A DNA stretch of 64,000 nt from Nostoc sp. NIES-3756 (GTDB taxonomy: Bacteria > Cyanobacteriota > Cyanobacteriia > Cyanobacteriales > Nostocaceae). The notes below the pieces were generated by a model, which was not told where the DNA came from, searched no databases, and worked only from the letters and a program-made list of their open reading frames with translations. The position numbers were made by a program, and so were the translations under genes. Numbering within the stretch: the first letter of the stretch is position 1; every line of letters begins with the position of its first letter. Location: contig NZ_AP017295.1 in assembly GCF_001548375.1 (NCBI RefSeq), positions 3,506,501-3,570,500 on the forward strand, given 5' to 3'. Below, piece after piece: positions 8,262 to 16,409 of the stretch.

Positions 8262-8690
8262 TTAACCCCAATCAGGCTTTTCTCTATGGGAATATTGCTG
8301 ATCGCAGTATAATGCCCAAGCTATACCAAATATACCACTAAGTGAACCAGCGATCGCAGCTGTCACTCCCCATCCTAATGGCCCAGTCCAATTAGTAATT
8401 TCTTTGAGAATTGCTGTACTCGCTTTGCTAACTATATAAGTTGTCCCTGCTGCACCAACTGTAACTAAACCTATTTCTAAGAGGATATCTAACATTCCTT
8501 TAGTCGATAAATCTTCTTCAAAATATATCTTCCAAATACTTGTGTACATCAGGCTATCAGAAGCGGTTAAGACGATTTGCTTGGGTATTTCTGTGCCAGG
8601 AGTTGGCGCGGCTGTAGCTGTACTGCTACTAATAGAATATGTAGCGATCGCTAATACTGTCTCTAGTCTTTTTTTACCTATGTCACTCAT
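8262..8690 (-). CDS. Hypothetical small membrane protein
   Basis: 142 residues from the ATG at 8690; an in-frame GTG at 8699 adds three residues. Not recognised. Two hydrophobic, glycine/alanine-rich stretches are visible in the second half (LLEIGLVTVGAAGTTYIV and WGVTAAIAGSLSGIFGIAWA), suggesting two membrane passes or an amphipathic glycine-zipper hairpin. The start is serine/threonine-rich. It is a single gene with no obvious operon partner. The AT-rich downstream region and the dispersed repeat at 8220-8253 lie past its stop. Confidence 0.55.
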   Translation of the reverse strand: MSDIGKKRLETVLAIATYSISSSTATAAPTPGTEIPKQIVLTASDSLMYTSIWKIYFEEDLSTKGMLDILLEIGLVTVGAAGTTYIVSKASTAILKEITNWTGPLGWGVTAAIAGSLSGIFGIAWALYCDQQYSHREKPDWG

Positions 8691-9295
8691 TGGGAACACA
8701 ATCTATGATTACAACTAAAATATACCAACAGATGTAAAGATAGGTGATTGCTAAGAGCGTCTATGATTTATCTTCTCATCTTGTATTTAATAAAGTTAAT
8801 CTTTCAAAACAATTAACATAGTTAATAAATAAAGTCCGCTTGCGCGGACTAATGGACATTGGATAAGGTTAGGTTATTACCAAGATGACCTACTATTTTC
8901 TAGAGGCTGCTTCTATTATTGATAAATAACTGATATAAATCAAGTATTTTTGCTAATTTTTTAGACATAACTACTGCGTTCTTATCTAAATTTTAATTAA
9001 TGGTAAATAATTTTTATTTTGATTATTATATATTGCAAAATCACCCATGATTAATATATTTATTTTAGCTAAATCCATCAAATGTTTATGATTATTATGT
9101 CTAAATATGATTTGATCAAAGGGGAATTTTAGTTTAAAAATAAAATGGTGGTTCACGAGAACAACCCTAGAAATTAGATTTTCTAGGGTTTTATTTTTTT
9201 TCAACTCATATTAGTCCATAAAACAAACTGGGTAATAATACGTATAATTATTTTTTAACAGCATAAAATTACTAACATATTCATTATAATCATCC
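8691..9295. other. AT-rich intergenic region with two hairpins and no convincing gene
   Basis: About 600 bp of low-GC DNA. It holds a 7-bp stem hairpin AGTCCGC / GCGGACT at 8833-8850 and a strong plus-strand terminator at 9165-9195. A 72-codon minus-strand frame at 8986-9204 lacks family features and overlaps the terminator, so it is not called. Confidence 0.5.
9165..9195 (+). terminator. Orphan intrinsic terminator
   Basis: Perfect 9-bp stem CCCTAGAAA / TTTCTAGGG with a 6-base loop, followed by a run of mostly T (TTTTATTTTTTTT). It is oriented for plus-strand transcripts, yet no plus-strand gene ends here. An unannotated small RNA upstream is possible. Confidence 0.7.
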
Positions 9296-9841
9296 TCAAT
9301 CTGGAGATATAGACTTTAATACTGCGAGTGCCTCATCACACCACTCTATCCATGATTGTTCATACTTAATTCCTGCCTTTAAAACTAAATTCCTCAATTT
9401 TTCTTCCTGATTTAGTTCCCTTGGATAAGGACATTTCTCTTTTTCAATGTCTTGATATTTAAGTAATTTATCTAAATGGATTCTGCGGTGACGTACAACA
9501 TCTTCTATCAGCACATTTACTGGTACTATACCGCCAGAAAAAATCTTTACTAATAAATCTTCTCTGATAATGTCCGGTTCACTAGGTTTGTGCATCCACT
9601 CTATGAGGTGCTGCTTTCCTTGTTCTGTGATTGAGTACACTTTCTTATCTAGGCGACCTTCACGGGGAATGACTTCAGACACAATCAAACCCGCCGACTC
9701 AAGTTTACTTAGTTCTCTGTAAATTTGTTGCTGAGAAGCTTGCCAAAAGTATCCTACAGATTCGCTAAAGACTTTAGACAAATCATAACCACTGTGGGGA
9801 GCATTAATTAAACAGGTCAGGATTGCTTGCGATAAACCCAT
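9296..9841 (-). CDS. PadR-family transcriptional regulator
   Basis: 181 residues with an N-terminal winged helix (SQAILTCLINAPHSGYDLSK, then WQASQQQIYRELSKLESAGL) and a wing (EGRLDKKVYSIT). The C-terminal helical dimerisation part (residues 90-180) is that of the longer PadR subtype. PadR proteins are usually repressors released by small ligands and often control transporters. It is divergent from a three-gene DevBCA-type exporter; the 128-bp gap holds three TGTATACA-like sites. The simplest reading is that it represses itself and the exporter. Confidence 0.9.
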   Translation of the reverse strand: MGLSQAILTCLINAPHSGYDLSKVFSESVGYFWQASQQQIYRELSKLESAGLIVSEVIPREGRLDKKVYSITEQGKQHLIEWMHKPSEPDIIREDLLVKIFSGGIVPVNVLIEDVVRHRRIHLDKLLKYQDIEKEKCPYPRELNQEEKLRNLVLKAGIKYEQSWIEWCDEALAVLKSISPD

Positions 9842-9851
9842 AAGGAACTAC

Positions 9852-9937
9852 TTGACAGATATTTTCTTAAGTGTACACTAGAGTTTGTATACAACAAGTT
9901 GAATAAAATTTATTGATAGTAAAAAGTTGTATATAGT
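9852..9937. promoter_or_regulatory. Promoter and likely PadR operator sites
   Basis: Plus-strand -35 TTGACA (9852-9857) and a -10-like TACACT (9874-9879) are 16 bp apart. The perfect palindrome GTGTACAC (9871-9878) overlaps the -10. A second perfect palindrome, TTGTATACAA (9885-9894), and a half-similar TTGTATATAG (9927-9936) follow. Sites are seen directly; binding by the adjacent PadR protein is inferred. Confidence 0.55.
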
Positions 9938-9969
9938 AAATCTAGCTGCCAACACCCAGGCGGTAACTC

Positions 9970-11166
9970 ATGCAAAACCTCCATCCAGACCAATTCAGGA
10001 ATCTCAAGTATCCGAATAGATCGCTTATAGTTGGTATAGTTGCCCTAGCCTTGGCAAGTGTGGCTGGTTCGTTATATTTGCTAGTGCGACCAGGGAAAGA
10101 AATTACCCCTGTTGTGGTTGATAATCGTCCTGTAATCAAGGCTGTAACAGCTTTGGGGAGGATAGAACCGCAAGGTGAAGTTGTACAGGTGTCAGTTTCC
10201 CAGACGGCTGGAAGTAACCGCGTAGCCGAACTGTTAGTCAAAAGCGGCGATCGCATTAATAAAGGACAAATCATTGCTATCCTAGATAACCGCGATACTC
10301 GGTTAGCAACGTTAAATAGAGCAAAACAACAAGTTATAGTCGCACAATCACAATTAGCGCAGGTAAAAGCGGGAGCAAAACAGGGAGAAATTGCTGCGCA
10401 ACAAGCTTTAATTGCGGAACTAGAAGCAGAATTACGCCAAGAACTAGCAGCCAGAGTGGCGACAGTCAGGCGCTTAGAAGCAGAAGTGAGAAATGCACAA
10501 ATCGAATATCAACGTTATCAATACTTGCAAGAAACTGGTGCAGTTTCCGCCTCTATGAGAGATAGTAAAAAGCTGACACTAGAAACCGCCGAAGCGAGTT
10601 TACGAGAAGCCTTAGCCAACCGCAGCCAAACATCAGAAACCCTGCAAGAAAGACTCAGACAAGCGAAAGCCACCTTAAACCGAATTGCAGAAGTCCGTCC
10701 TACCGATGTGCAAGCTGCACAAGCACAAGTAGATAGCGCCAAAGCCGCAGTCCAAGAAGCTCAAGCTAATTTAGAGTTAGCTTATGTCAAGTCGCCTAAA
10801 ACTGGTCAAATCCTGAAAACTCATACCTTAGCTGGGGAAGTAGTTAGTGACAAAGGTATTGTGGAAATCGGACAGACGAATCAAATGTATGTTGTAGCCG
10901 AAGTGTATGAAGTGGATATCAACCGCGTCAAAGTCGGACAACGTGCAACAATAACTCAACTCAACCTCCCCGGAGAATTAACCGGAAACGTCGAGCAAAT
11001 AGGCTTGCTGATTGCCAAAAAAGACGTACTCAACACCGACCCAGCCGCCGATATCGATGCGCGAGTAGTAGAAGTAAAAATCCGTCTCAACCCTGAATCT
11101 AGCAAGAGAGTCGCAGGTTTAACTAACTCCAAAGTCAAAGTTGCGATCGCATTGAATGAGAGATGA
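9970..11166 (+). CDS. devB: DevB-type membrane fusion (HlyD-family) protein of an ABC exporter
   Basis: 398-residue periplasmic adaptor. An N-terminal anchor (SLIVGIVALALASVAGSLYL) lies near residues 18-37. A lipoyl-like half motif (VAELLVKSGDRINKGQIIAIL) follows, then a long coiled coil at about 110-265 rich in Ala, Gln and Glu. The second lipoyl half (YVKSPKTGQILK) comes next, then a beta-barrel domain. It links the inner-membrane ABC transporter to a TolC-like outer membrane channel. DevBCA of Anabaena exports heterocyst glycolipids, but Nostoc genomes carry several paralogous sets, so the substrate is open. First gene of devBCA order; its stop overlaps the next start (ATGA). Confidence 0.82.
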   Translation: MQNLHPDQFRNLKYPNRSLIVGIVALALASVAGSLYLLVRPGKEITPVVVDNRPVIKAVTALGRIEPQGEVVQVSVSQTAGSNRVAELLVKSGDRINKGQIIAILDNRDTRLATLNRAKQQVIVAQSQLAQVKAGAKQGEIAAQQALIAELEAELRQELAARVATVRRLEAEVRNAQIEYQRYQYLQETGAVSASMRDSKKLTLETAEASLREALANRSQTSETLQERLRQAKATLNRIAEVRPTDVQAAQAQVDSAKAAVQEAQANLELAYVKSPKTGQILKTHTLAGEVVSDKGIVEIGQTNQMYVVAEVYEVDINRVKVGQRATITQLNLPGELTGNVEQIGLLIAKKDVLNTDPAADIDARVVEVKIRLNPESSKRVAGLTNSKVKVAIALNER

Positions 11167-12341
11167 GAGAGAACAACTCTGGACTAATGACTATGAAAAA
11201 TATAGCATGGTTGCAATTATCGCGGGAAAAAGCACGGATGCTAGTGGCGATCGCTGGGATTGCTTTTGCAGATGTGCTAATGTTTTTACAACTTGGTATT
11301 CGTGAAGCTTTGTTTGATGGTGCTGTGCAACTACACAACAGCTTAGAAGGCGAGATTGTGCTAGTGAATAGTCGCTACAAATCTTTATTTTCACAGCAGC
11401 GTTTTTCACAACGCAGACTTTACCAAGCGATGGGTTTTACTGGTGTGCAATCAGTCAGTCCTATCTATGTTGATCCCCTGGCTTGGAAAAACCCTGATAA
11501 CCAAGAGACTTGGAATATTTATGTGATTGGTTTTAATCCAGAAGAAAAAGTCTTGAATTTAGCAGGTGTACAAGAAAATTTAACTCAATTAAGAGAACCT
11601 GATACTGTGTTATTTGATCAGGGTTCTCGTAAAGAATTTGGTCAGATTGTGTCTCGATTTAAAACTACTGGCCTCTTCGCTACAGAAGTTAATCATCGTC
11701 AAATCAAAACAGTTGGTTTATTTAAGCTAGGAACCTCTTTCGGCATCAATGGCAACCTAATCACGAGTGATATAAACTTCTTCCGTCTCTTTAATCAAAG
11801 ACGGCAACCAGGGTTAATTGATATAGGACTAATAAAGTTAGATACAGGGGCAAATATAGACTGGGTATTAGCTAATTTAAAAGCTAATCTTCCTGATGAT
11901 GTTATAGTATTGACAAAACAACAGTTTGCCGACCAAGAAAAAAATTATTGGAATAGAAGCACACCTGTAGGTTTTACATTTACATTGGGTGTAATTATTG
12001 GTTTCATGGTGGGTGCAGTCATTGTGTATCAAATTCTCTATAGTGATGTTTCTGATCACCTAGCAGAATACGCAACATTGAAAGCTATAGGTTTCAAAAA
12101 TCGTTACTTACTTATAATTGTCTTTCAAGAAGCCTTAATTTTAGCAGCCATTGGTTTTATTCCCGGTATTGCCATTTCCCAAGGCTTGTACATGATTACC
12201 CGCCAAGCAACACTCCTCCCCATCATGATGACATTAGATAGAGCAGTGTTTATCTTCATACTCACAACCTTGATGTGTTCAATCTCTGCATCTCTAGCCA
12301 TCAGAAAACTACAATCTGCCGACCCTGCCGATATTTTTTAA
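11163..12341 (+). CDS. devC: DevC-type ABC exporter permease (FtsX/MacB-like)
   Basis: 392 residues: one N-terminal transmembrane segment (MLVAIAGIAFADVLMFLQLG, near 26-45), a large extracytoplasmic domain, then three C-terminal segments. These are near 275-297, 318-340 and 355-380 (TFTLGVIIGFMVGAVIVYQI, IVFQEALILAAIGFIPGIAI, VFIFILTTLMCSISASLAI). This is the topology of MacB/DevC permeases. The ATG at 11163 overlaps the devB stop, which suggests translational coupling. An ATG at 11193 (MKNIAWLQLS) is a good alternative start by homology. It works with the adjacent adaptor and ATPase. Confidence 0.85.
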   Translation: MRENNSGLMTMKNIAWLQLSREKARMLVAIAGIAFADVLMFLQLGIREALFDGAVQLHNSLEGEIVLVNSRYKSLFSQQRFSQRRLYQAMGFTGVQSVSPIYVDPLAWKNPDNQETWNIYVIGFNPEEKVLNLAGVQENLTQLREPDTVLFDQGSRKEFGQIVSRFKTTGLFATEVNHRQIKTVGLFKLGTSFGINGNLITSDINFFRLFNQRRQPGLIDIGLIKLDTGANIDWVLANLKANLPDDVIVLTKQQFADQEKNYWNRSTPVGFTFTLGVIIGFMVGAVIVYQILYSDVSDHLAEYATLKAIGFKNRYLLIIVFQEALILAAIGFIPGIAISQGLYMITRQATLLPIMMTLDRAVFIFILTTLMCSISASLAIRKLQSADPADIF

Positions 12342-12386
12342 ACCATCACGAGTTAATTACAAATTACGAATTACGAATTACGAATT

Positions 12387-13067
12387 ATGATGTTTCCTGC
12401 CATAAGCATCTCCCATCTCAATCACTATTATGGTGAAGGTTCACTAAAAAAGCAGATTCTTTTTGATATCAACTTAGAAATAAAACCAGGAGAAATTGTC
12501 ATCATGACAGGCCCTTCTGGTTCAGGCAAAACTACTTTACTAACATTAATTGGTAGTTTGCGGTCTGTACAATCAGGTAGCTTAAAAATATTAGGTAAAG
12601 AATTACTCGGCGCTAATAAAAATGCAATGGTGGAAGTGCGTCGTAATATTGGTTATATATTTCAAGCCCATAACCTTTTAGGGTTTCTTACAGCCCAACA
12701 GAATGTGCAGATGCCTTTTGCAATGACAGGTAGTATTCCTGTAAAAACAGCAGCAACCAAAGCGGCGGCAATGTTATCAACTGTCGGCTTAGGAGAAAGA
12801 CTAAATTACTATCCAGATGACCTCTCAGGTGGACAAAAACAAAGAGTAGCGATCGCTCGAGCTTTAGTACATCATCCTAAACTAGTATTAGCCGATGAAC
12901 CGACTGCGGCCTTAGACAGTAAATCCGGGCGAGATGTAGTTAATTTAATGCAGCAATTGGCAAAAGAACAAGGTTGTACAATCCTGCTAGTAACTCACGA
13001 TAACCGCATTTTAGATATAGCCGATCGCATCATTCACATGGAAGATGGGTATTTAGTTAGTCAATAG
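12387..13067 (+). CDS. devA: DevA-type ABC exporter ATPase
   Basis: 226-residue nucleotide-binding subunit. Walker A GPSGSGKTT is at 42-50, the Q-loop near 93 (IFQAHNLL), the signature LSGGQ at 146-150, Walker B LVLADEP at 167-172 with Glu171, and the H-loop THD near 209. It powers the DevC permease. A 45-bp gap with a few copies of ATTACGA separates it from devC. A second ATG three bases later is an equally possible start. Strong family match; substrate unknown. Confidence 0.9.
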   Translation: MMFPAISISHLNHYYGEGSLKKQILFDINLEIKPGEIVIMTGPSGSGKTTLLTLIGSLRSVQSGSLKILGKELLGANKNAMVEVRRNIGYIFQAHNLLGFLTAQQNVQMPFAMTGSIPVKTAATKAAAMLSTVGLGERLNYYPDDLSGGQKQRVAIARALVHHPKLVLADEPTAALDSKSGRDVVNLMQQLAKEQGCTILLVTHDNRILDIADRIIHMEDGYLVSQ

Positions 13068-13205
13068 TCAACAGTCCATAGTTTCATGACCAATGACTTA
13101 ACATCTTCTTAAACCCAACTTGGTAATTCACTGATAGGTTTCTCTTACTTAATTGAACAAACTCAAGCAGTTTGCCAACATCGGGAAATCTTTGTAGGGG
13201 TGAAT

Positions 13206-14774
13206 ATGGAATTTATCAATAACAACTTCCTCGCAACCCAATTTAATCGACGGAATTTTTTGCTGGGTGCAGGATTTCTTACAGGGTTAGCCGTAGCTAG
13301 TCAATGGCATCCTGTGAAAGCACAAACAAGCTTTTCCGGCTACCCATTCAGCCTGGGTGTTGCGTCTGGAGATCCCTTACCAGATAGCGTAGTGTTATGG
13401 ACAAGACTCGCACCAGAACCTCTCAATGGTGGTGGTATGCCACCAGTAAATGTCCCTGTGCAATGGCAAATTGCCCGGGATGAAAACATGACGCAAGTTG
13501 TGCAACAAGGAACAGTTTTAGCCACACCAGAACTAGGACACTCTGTACACGTTGATGTGCGTGGGTTAGAGGCTGACCGTTGGTATTGGTATCAATTTAA
13601 GGTAGGTAATGAAGTTAGTTCTGTAGGACGTACACGTACAGCCGCCGCACCTTTTAGTTCTATTCAAAAATTTAATTTTGCCTTTGCTTCTTGCCAAGAT
13701 TGGCAGAATGGCTTTTACACAGCCTATAAACACATGGCGGAGGAAGACCTCGACCTAGTTGTCCATTTAGGTGATTACATTTACGAGTATGGGTCTGAAC
13801 CTGGTGCGCCGCGTCAACATATTGGCCCGGAAATTATTACCCTAGCTGACTACCGCAACCGCTATGCTTTGTACAGAACTGATGCGAATTTACAAGCAGT
13901 TCATGCTAACTTTCCTTGGGCAGTAACTTGGGATGACCATGAAGTAGATAATAACTATGCCAACTTTATACCAGAAGATAACCAGACTCGGCAGGCATTC
14001 GAGCGCAGACGCGCCAATGCGTACCAAGCGTATTATGAGCATATGCCATTGCGCCTATCTTCTTTACCTAAGCGATCTAGTTTGTTGCTATATCGGCGGT
14101 TAACTTTTGGGAACTTAGCCGAGTTCAATATTCTCGATACTCGCCAATACCGTACTGACCAACCTTGTGGTGATGGACTCAAGCCGCTTTGTGATGCAGC
14201 TTTAGACCCAAAAGCGACTATGACAGGTGCAAGGCAAGAAGCTTGGTTATTCAGGGGTCTAGATAAATCACCAGCACGTTGGAATGTAATTGCTCAACAA
14301 ACCATGTTGGCTCAATTTGATTTTGATGGACGTTCAGGTGTGCAACTATTTAATGTTGATCAGTGGGATGGTTATGTAGTTGCACGTAAACGGCTGTTAA
14401 ACTTTTTAGAACAGCGTAAACCCTCAAACCCAGTAGTGATTACTGGAGATATTCATTCCAGTTGGGTACATGACTTAAAAGCTGACTTCAATAACCAACT
14501 TTCCGCTACAGTTGGTACTGAGTTTGTAGGTACTTCTATTACTTCGGACTTTCCTACTGCTTTTATTGCTCCCGTACAAGCTGCACTCAAAGATAATCCT
14601 CATACGAAATTCTTTGATGGTGCTTACCGGGGTTATGTTCGTTGTCAATTAACCAGAGAACTTTGGCAAAGTGATTACCGTGCAGTCTCTAGCATACTTG
14701 AGCAGGATGCTACCATCAAAACCTTAGCTTCGTTTGTGGTAGAAAATGGGCAACTTGGTGCAAAAAAAGCTTGA
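13206..14774 (+). CDS. phoD: PhoD-family alkaline phosphatase / phosphodiesterase, Tat-exported
   Basis: Secreted Ca/Fe-dependent phosphoesterase that frees phosphate from organic esters outside the inner membrane. ATG 13206 has AGGGG 5 nt upstream; the GTG at 13200 overlaps that site. From this ATG, a twin-arginine signal (NRRNFLLGAGFL, Arg15-Arg16) precedes a PhoD N-terminal domain (YPFSLGVASGDPLPDSVVLW). The metallophosphatase core follows: SCQDW, HLGDYIYEYG, TWDDHEVDNNY and VITGDIHSSW. Length (522) is normal. In cyanobacteria such genes are often in the Pho regulon, but no clear Pho box was found. It is followed by a 40-bp palindrome that should terminate transcription. Confidence 0.92.
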   Translation: MEFINNNFLATQFNRRNFLLGAGFLTGLAVASQWHPVKAQTSFSGYPFSLGVASGDPLPDSVVLWTRLAPEPLNGGGMPPVNVPVQWQIARDENMTQVVQQGTVLATPELGHSVHVDVRGLEADRWYWYQFKVGNEVSSVGRTRTAAAPFSSIQKFNFAFASCQDWQNGFYTAYKHMAEEDLDLVVHLGDYIYEYGSEPGAPRQHIGPEIITLADYRNRYALYRTDANLQAVHANFPWAVTWDDHEVDNNYANFIPEDNQTRQAFERRRANAYQAYYEHMPLRLSSLPKRSSLLLYRRLTFGNLAEFNILDTRQYRTDQPCGDGLKPLCDAALDPKATMTGARQEAWLFRGLDKSPARWNVIAQQTMLAQFDFDGRSGVQLFNVDQWDGYVVARKRLLNFLEQRKPSNPVVITGDIHSSWVHDLKADFNNQLSATVGTEFVGTSITSDFPTAFIAPVQAALKDNPHTKFFDGAYRGYVRCQLTRELWQSDYRAVSSILEQDATIKTLASFVVENGQLGAKKA

Positions 14775-14784
14775 CATATAAGTT

Positions 14785-14824
14785 TTAGGAGAGGGAATTA
14801 GCGATCGCTAATTCCCTCTCCTAA
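14785..14824 (+). terminator. 40-bp perfect palindrome centred on HIP1, behind phoD
   Basis: Every base from 14785 to 14824 pairs with its mirror across the central GCGATCGC (14801-14808). The arms read TTAGGAGAGGGAATTA and its complement. It begins 11 bases after the phoD stop. The RNA would form a stem of up to 18 bp, followed by a short T-rich stretch. Confidence 0.75.
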
Positions 14825-14926
14825 TTTATGACTATTCCCAACCATGATAAAATTTTTGAGGTGAAGCTTTCAACTAAGGCACTTACTTGCAAGTAAAGCA
14901 GCCTTACTATGCTCACTTTCCCTTCC

Positions 14927-15382
14927 CTACAAAGCCGACCTAATCAAAACTACCAGAGGTGGGAGCAATAGAGCTGCTGCAACCAGTACTGCTACCATAG
15001 CCGAAACTAGCACCGCACCGGCTGCACAGTCCTTAGCGATTTTTGCCAACTCATGGTAGGTCTGTTTTACAGTCAAGTCTACTAGAGACTCGATCGCAGT
15101 ATTCAACAACTCCATCACCAAGACTAAACCGCTAGTGATGCCAATAACCGATATCTCTACGGGTTGTAAATGTAAGAAAATACTTAATGCGATCGCCAAT
15201 GCACAAACACTAACATGAATGCGAAAATTACGCTGAGTTTGAAAACTATAGATAATTCCCGCCCAGGCATACTTAAAGCTAATCAATAAGTTAGTGGCAA
15301 CTTGCCAAGAAAGTTCCCGTTCTTTCATTACTAGTGATGGTAAGCTGTTTGGCGTTGGTGACTGGGTAACTTGTTGAGGCAT
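14927..15382 (-). CDS. dgkA: Diacylglycerol / undecaprenol kinase (DgkA family)
   Basis: Small integral membrane kinase, 151 residues, that phosphorylates a lipid alcohol (undecaprenol in most Gram-positives, diacylglycerol in E. coli). It has a cytoplasmic N-terminus of about 30 residues, then RNFRIHVSVCALAIALSIFL, and the hallmark ELLNTAIESLVDL with catalytic Glu near residue 95. KIAKDCAAGAVLVSA and a last membrane helix follow. It lies downstream of ybeY on the same strand, an arrangement common in bacteria. The 134-bp gap between them means cotranscription is likely but not certain. Confidence 0.88.
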   Translation of the reverse strand: MPQQVTQSPTPNSLPSLVMKERELSWQVATNLLISFKYAWAGIIYSFQTQRNFRIHVSVCALAIALSIFLHLQPVEISVIGITSGLVLVMELLNTAIESLVDLTVKQTYHELAKIAKDCAAGAVLVSAMVAVLVAAALLLPPLVVLIRSAL

Positions 15383-15516
15383 AGGCTTAAAAATAGAAAT
15401 TTAGGTTAGTGATAAATCTTCGCCGATTTTAATCTGCTATGTGCTTTTAGGCAATTTTCTCCTCAAGTATTATAAAAGCATGGTTAGGAATAAATACTTA
15501 AACAAGCAGTAAATTC

Positions 15517-16044
15517 TTAACTATTAATGTTGATATTAATACCAATAGCCTGTAATAGTATCACTTGTTGTTTTAGCATTGCGATTAAACTTTCTTCATC
15601 AGGATGATCCCAACCCAACAGATGTAATAAACCGTGAGCAGTTAACCAAGCTAACTCAGTTGACAAAGAATGCTCCTGTTGATTAGCTTGACGTTGTGCC
15701 GTATTGATAGAAACCACAATATCACCTAGATACAACGGCTCTGCGGTCAATTCCGGATTTTGGGGTAAATCTACTTCTAAAGCAGCAAAGGACAAGACAT
15801 CTGTAGGTTTGTCTTGCTGACGGTATTGGGCATTAATTGCTTGCATTTCGGTATCATCAGTTAGCCGCAAGCAAATTTCATAGCTTGGTGCAGGCGGAAG
15901 ATCAGACTCAAGAATTTCTAACCAACGACCAAACCAGTCTTCCCAGGTTGCAGCAGTTATAGTATCCACATATCCAGAAGCTTGAGCTACTTCTGGGAAA
16001 GACTCAAAGAAATAATCTTGTACATCTAGTTCAACTTGCACCAA
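15517..16044 (-). CDS. ybeY: Endoribonuclease YbeY (rRNA maturation)
   Basis: Single-strand-specific RNase needed for 16S rRNA 3'-end processing and ribosome quality control. 175 residues, close to family size. The zinc motif H-x3-H-x5-H is clear in [11 protein letters not shown] near residues 135-145. The conserved stretch KPTDVLSFA lies near 80-88 and [12 protein letters not shown] near 105-116. It is the upstream member of a ybeY-dgkA pair. The N-terminal 30 residues are less conserved. Confidence 0.93.
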   Translation of the reverse strand: MVQVELDVQDYFFESFPEVAQASGYVDTITAATWEDWFGRWLEILESDLPPAPSYEICLRLTDDTEMQAINAQYRQQDKPTDVLSFAALEVDLPQNPELTAEPLYLGDIVVSINTAQRQANQQEHSLSTELAWLTAHGLLHLLGWDHPDEESLIAMLKQQVILLQAIGINININS

Positions 16045-16084
16045 ATACCCACTCTCCTCAGCACTTAAAGATTTTTGCTTATGA

Positions 16085-16240
16085 TTAGCGAGTTAAATAA
16101 GCAAGCCCCACCAGGACGGCTAAAAGTCCCACGGCAGTCAAAACAAAATGTTTAACAGAAGTTCCACCCTTACGCACCATATTGCGCATAGCCAGCTTGA
16201 CATAGCTAGGTTGAGATTCTGTTGAAGGCGAATTACTCAT
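16085..16240 (-). CDS. DUF3285-type small membrane protein
   Basis: A 51-codon gene. The N-terminal 20 residues are polar ([20 protein letters not shown]), then a basic patch [11 protein letters not shown]. One hydrophobic helix, [18 protein letters not shown], spans about residues 32-49 and the protein ends TR. Such single-pass proteins (DUF3285) are widespread in cyanobacteria and of unknown function. It lies between prfB and ybeY on the same strand, a link often seen in cyanobacteria from memory. Start by the only suitable ATG. Confidence 0.75.
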   Translation of the reverse strand: MSNSPSTESQPSYVKLAMRNMVRKGGTSVKHFVLTAVGLLAVLVGLAYLTR

Positions 16241-16289
16241 AACAATTAAATTTCAAATGCTTTTATATATAAATGTAACAGGTAAGCGC

Positions 16290-16409
16290 GGGGAGTGGAG
16301 AGTGGGGGAAGTAAGGGGAGTGGGGGAAGATGGGGAAGCATTATATTAATACCTATTTTCTCTCCCTCATCTCCCTCATCTCCCTCATCTCCCTCATCTC
16401 CCCCATCTC
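16290..16409. repeat. Low-complexity purine tract and CTCCCTCAT tandem repeats
   Basis: A G-rich stretch (GGGGAGTGGGGGAAG-like) is followed by about five tandem CTCCCTCAT/CTCCCCCAT units that run up to the prfB stop codon. The same 9-mer, on the other strand, forms the array at 32046-32144. Confidence 0.75.

Noticed and set aside
8986..9204. 72-codon minus-strand ORF
   Set aside because: Low-complexity Asn/Lys/Ile product in AT-rich DNA, crosses the strong plus-strand terminator, no ribosome site.
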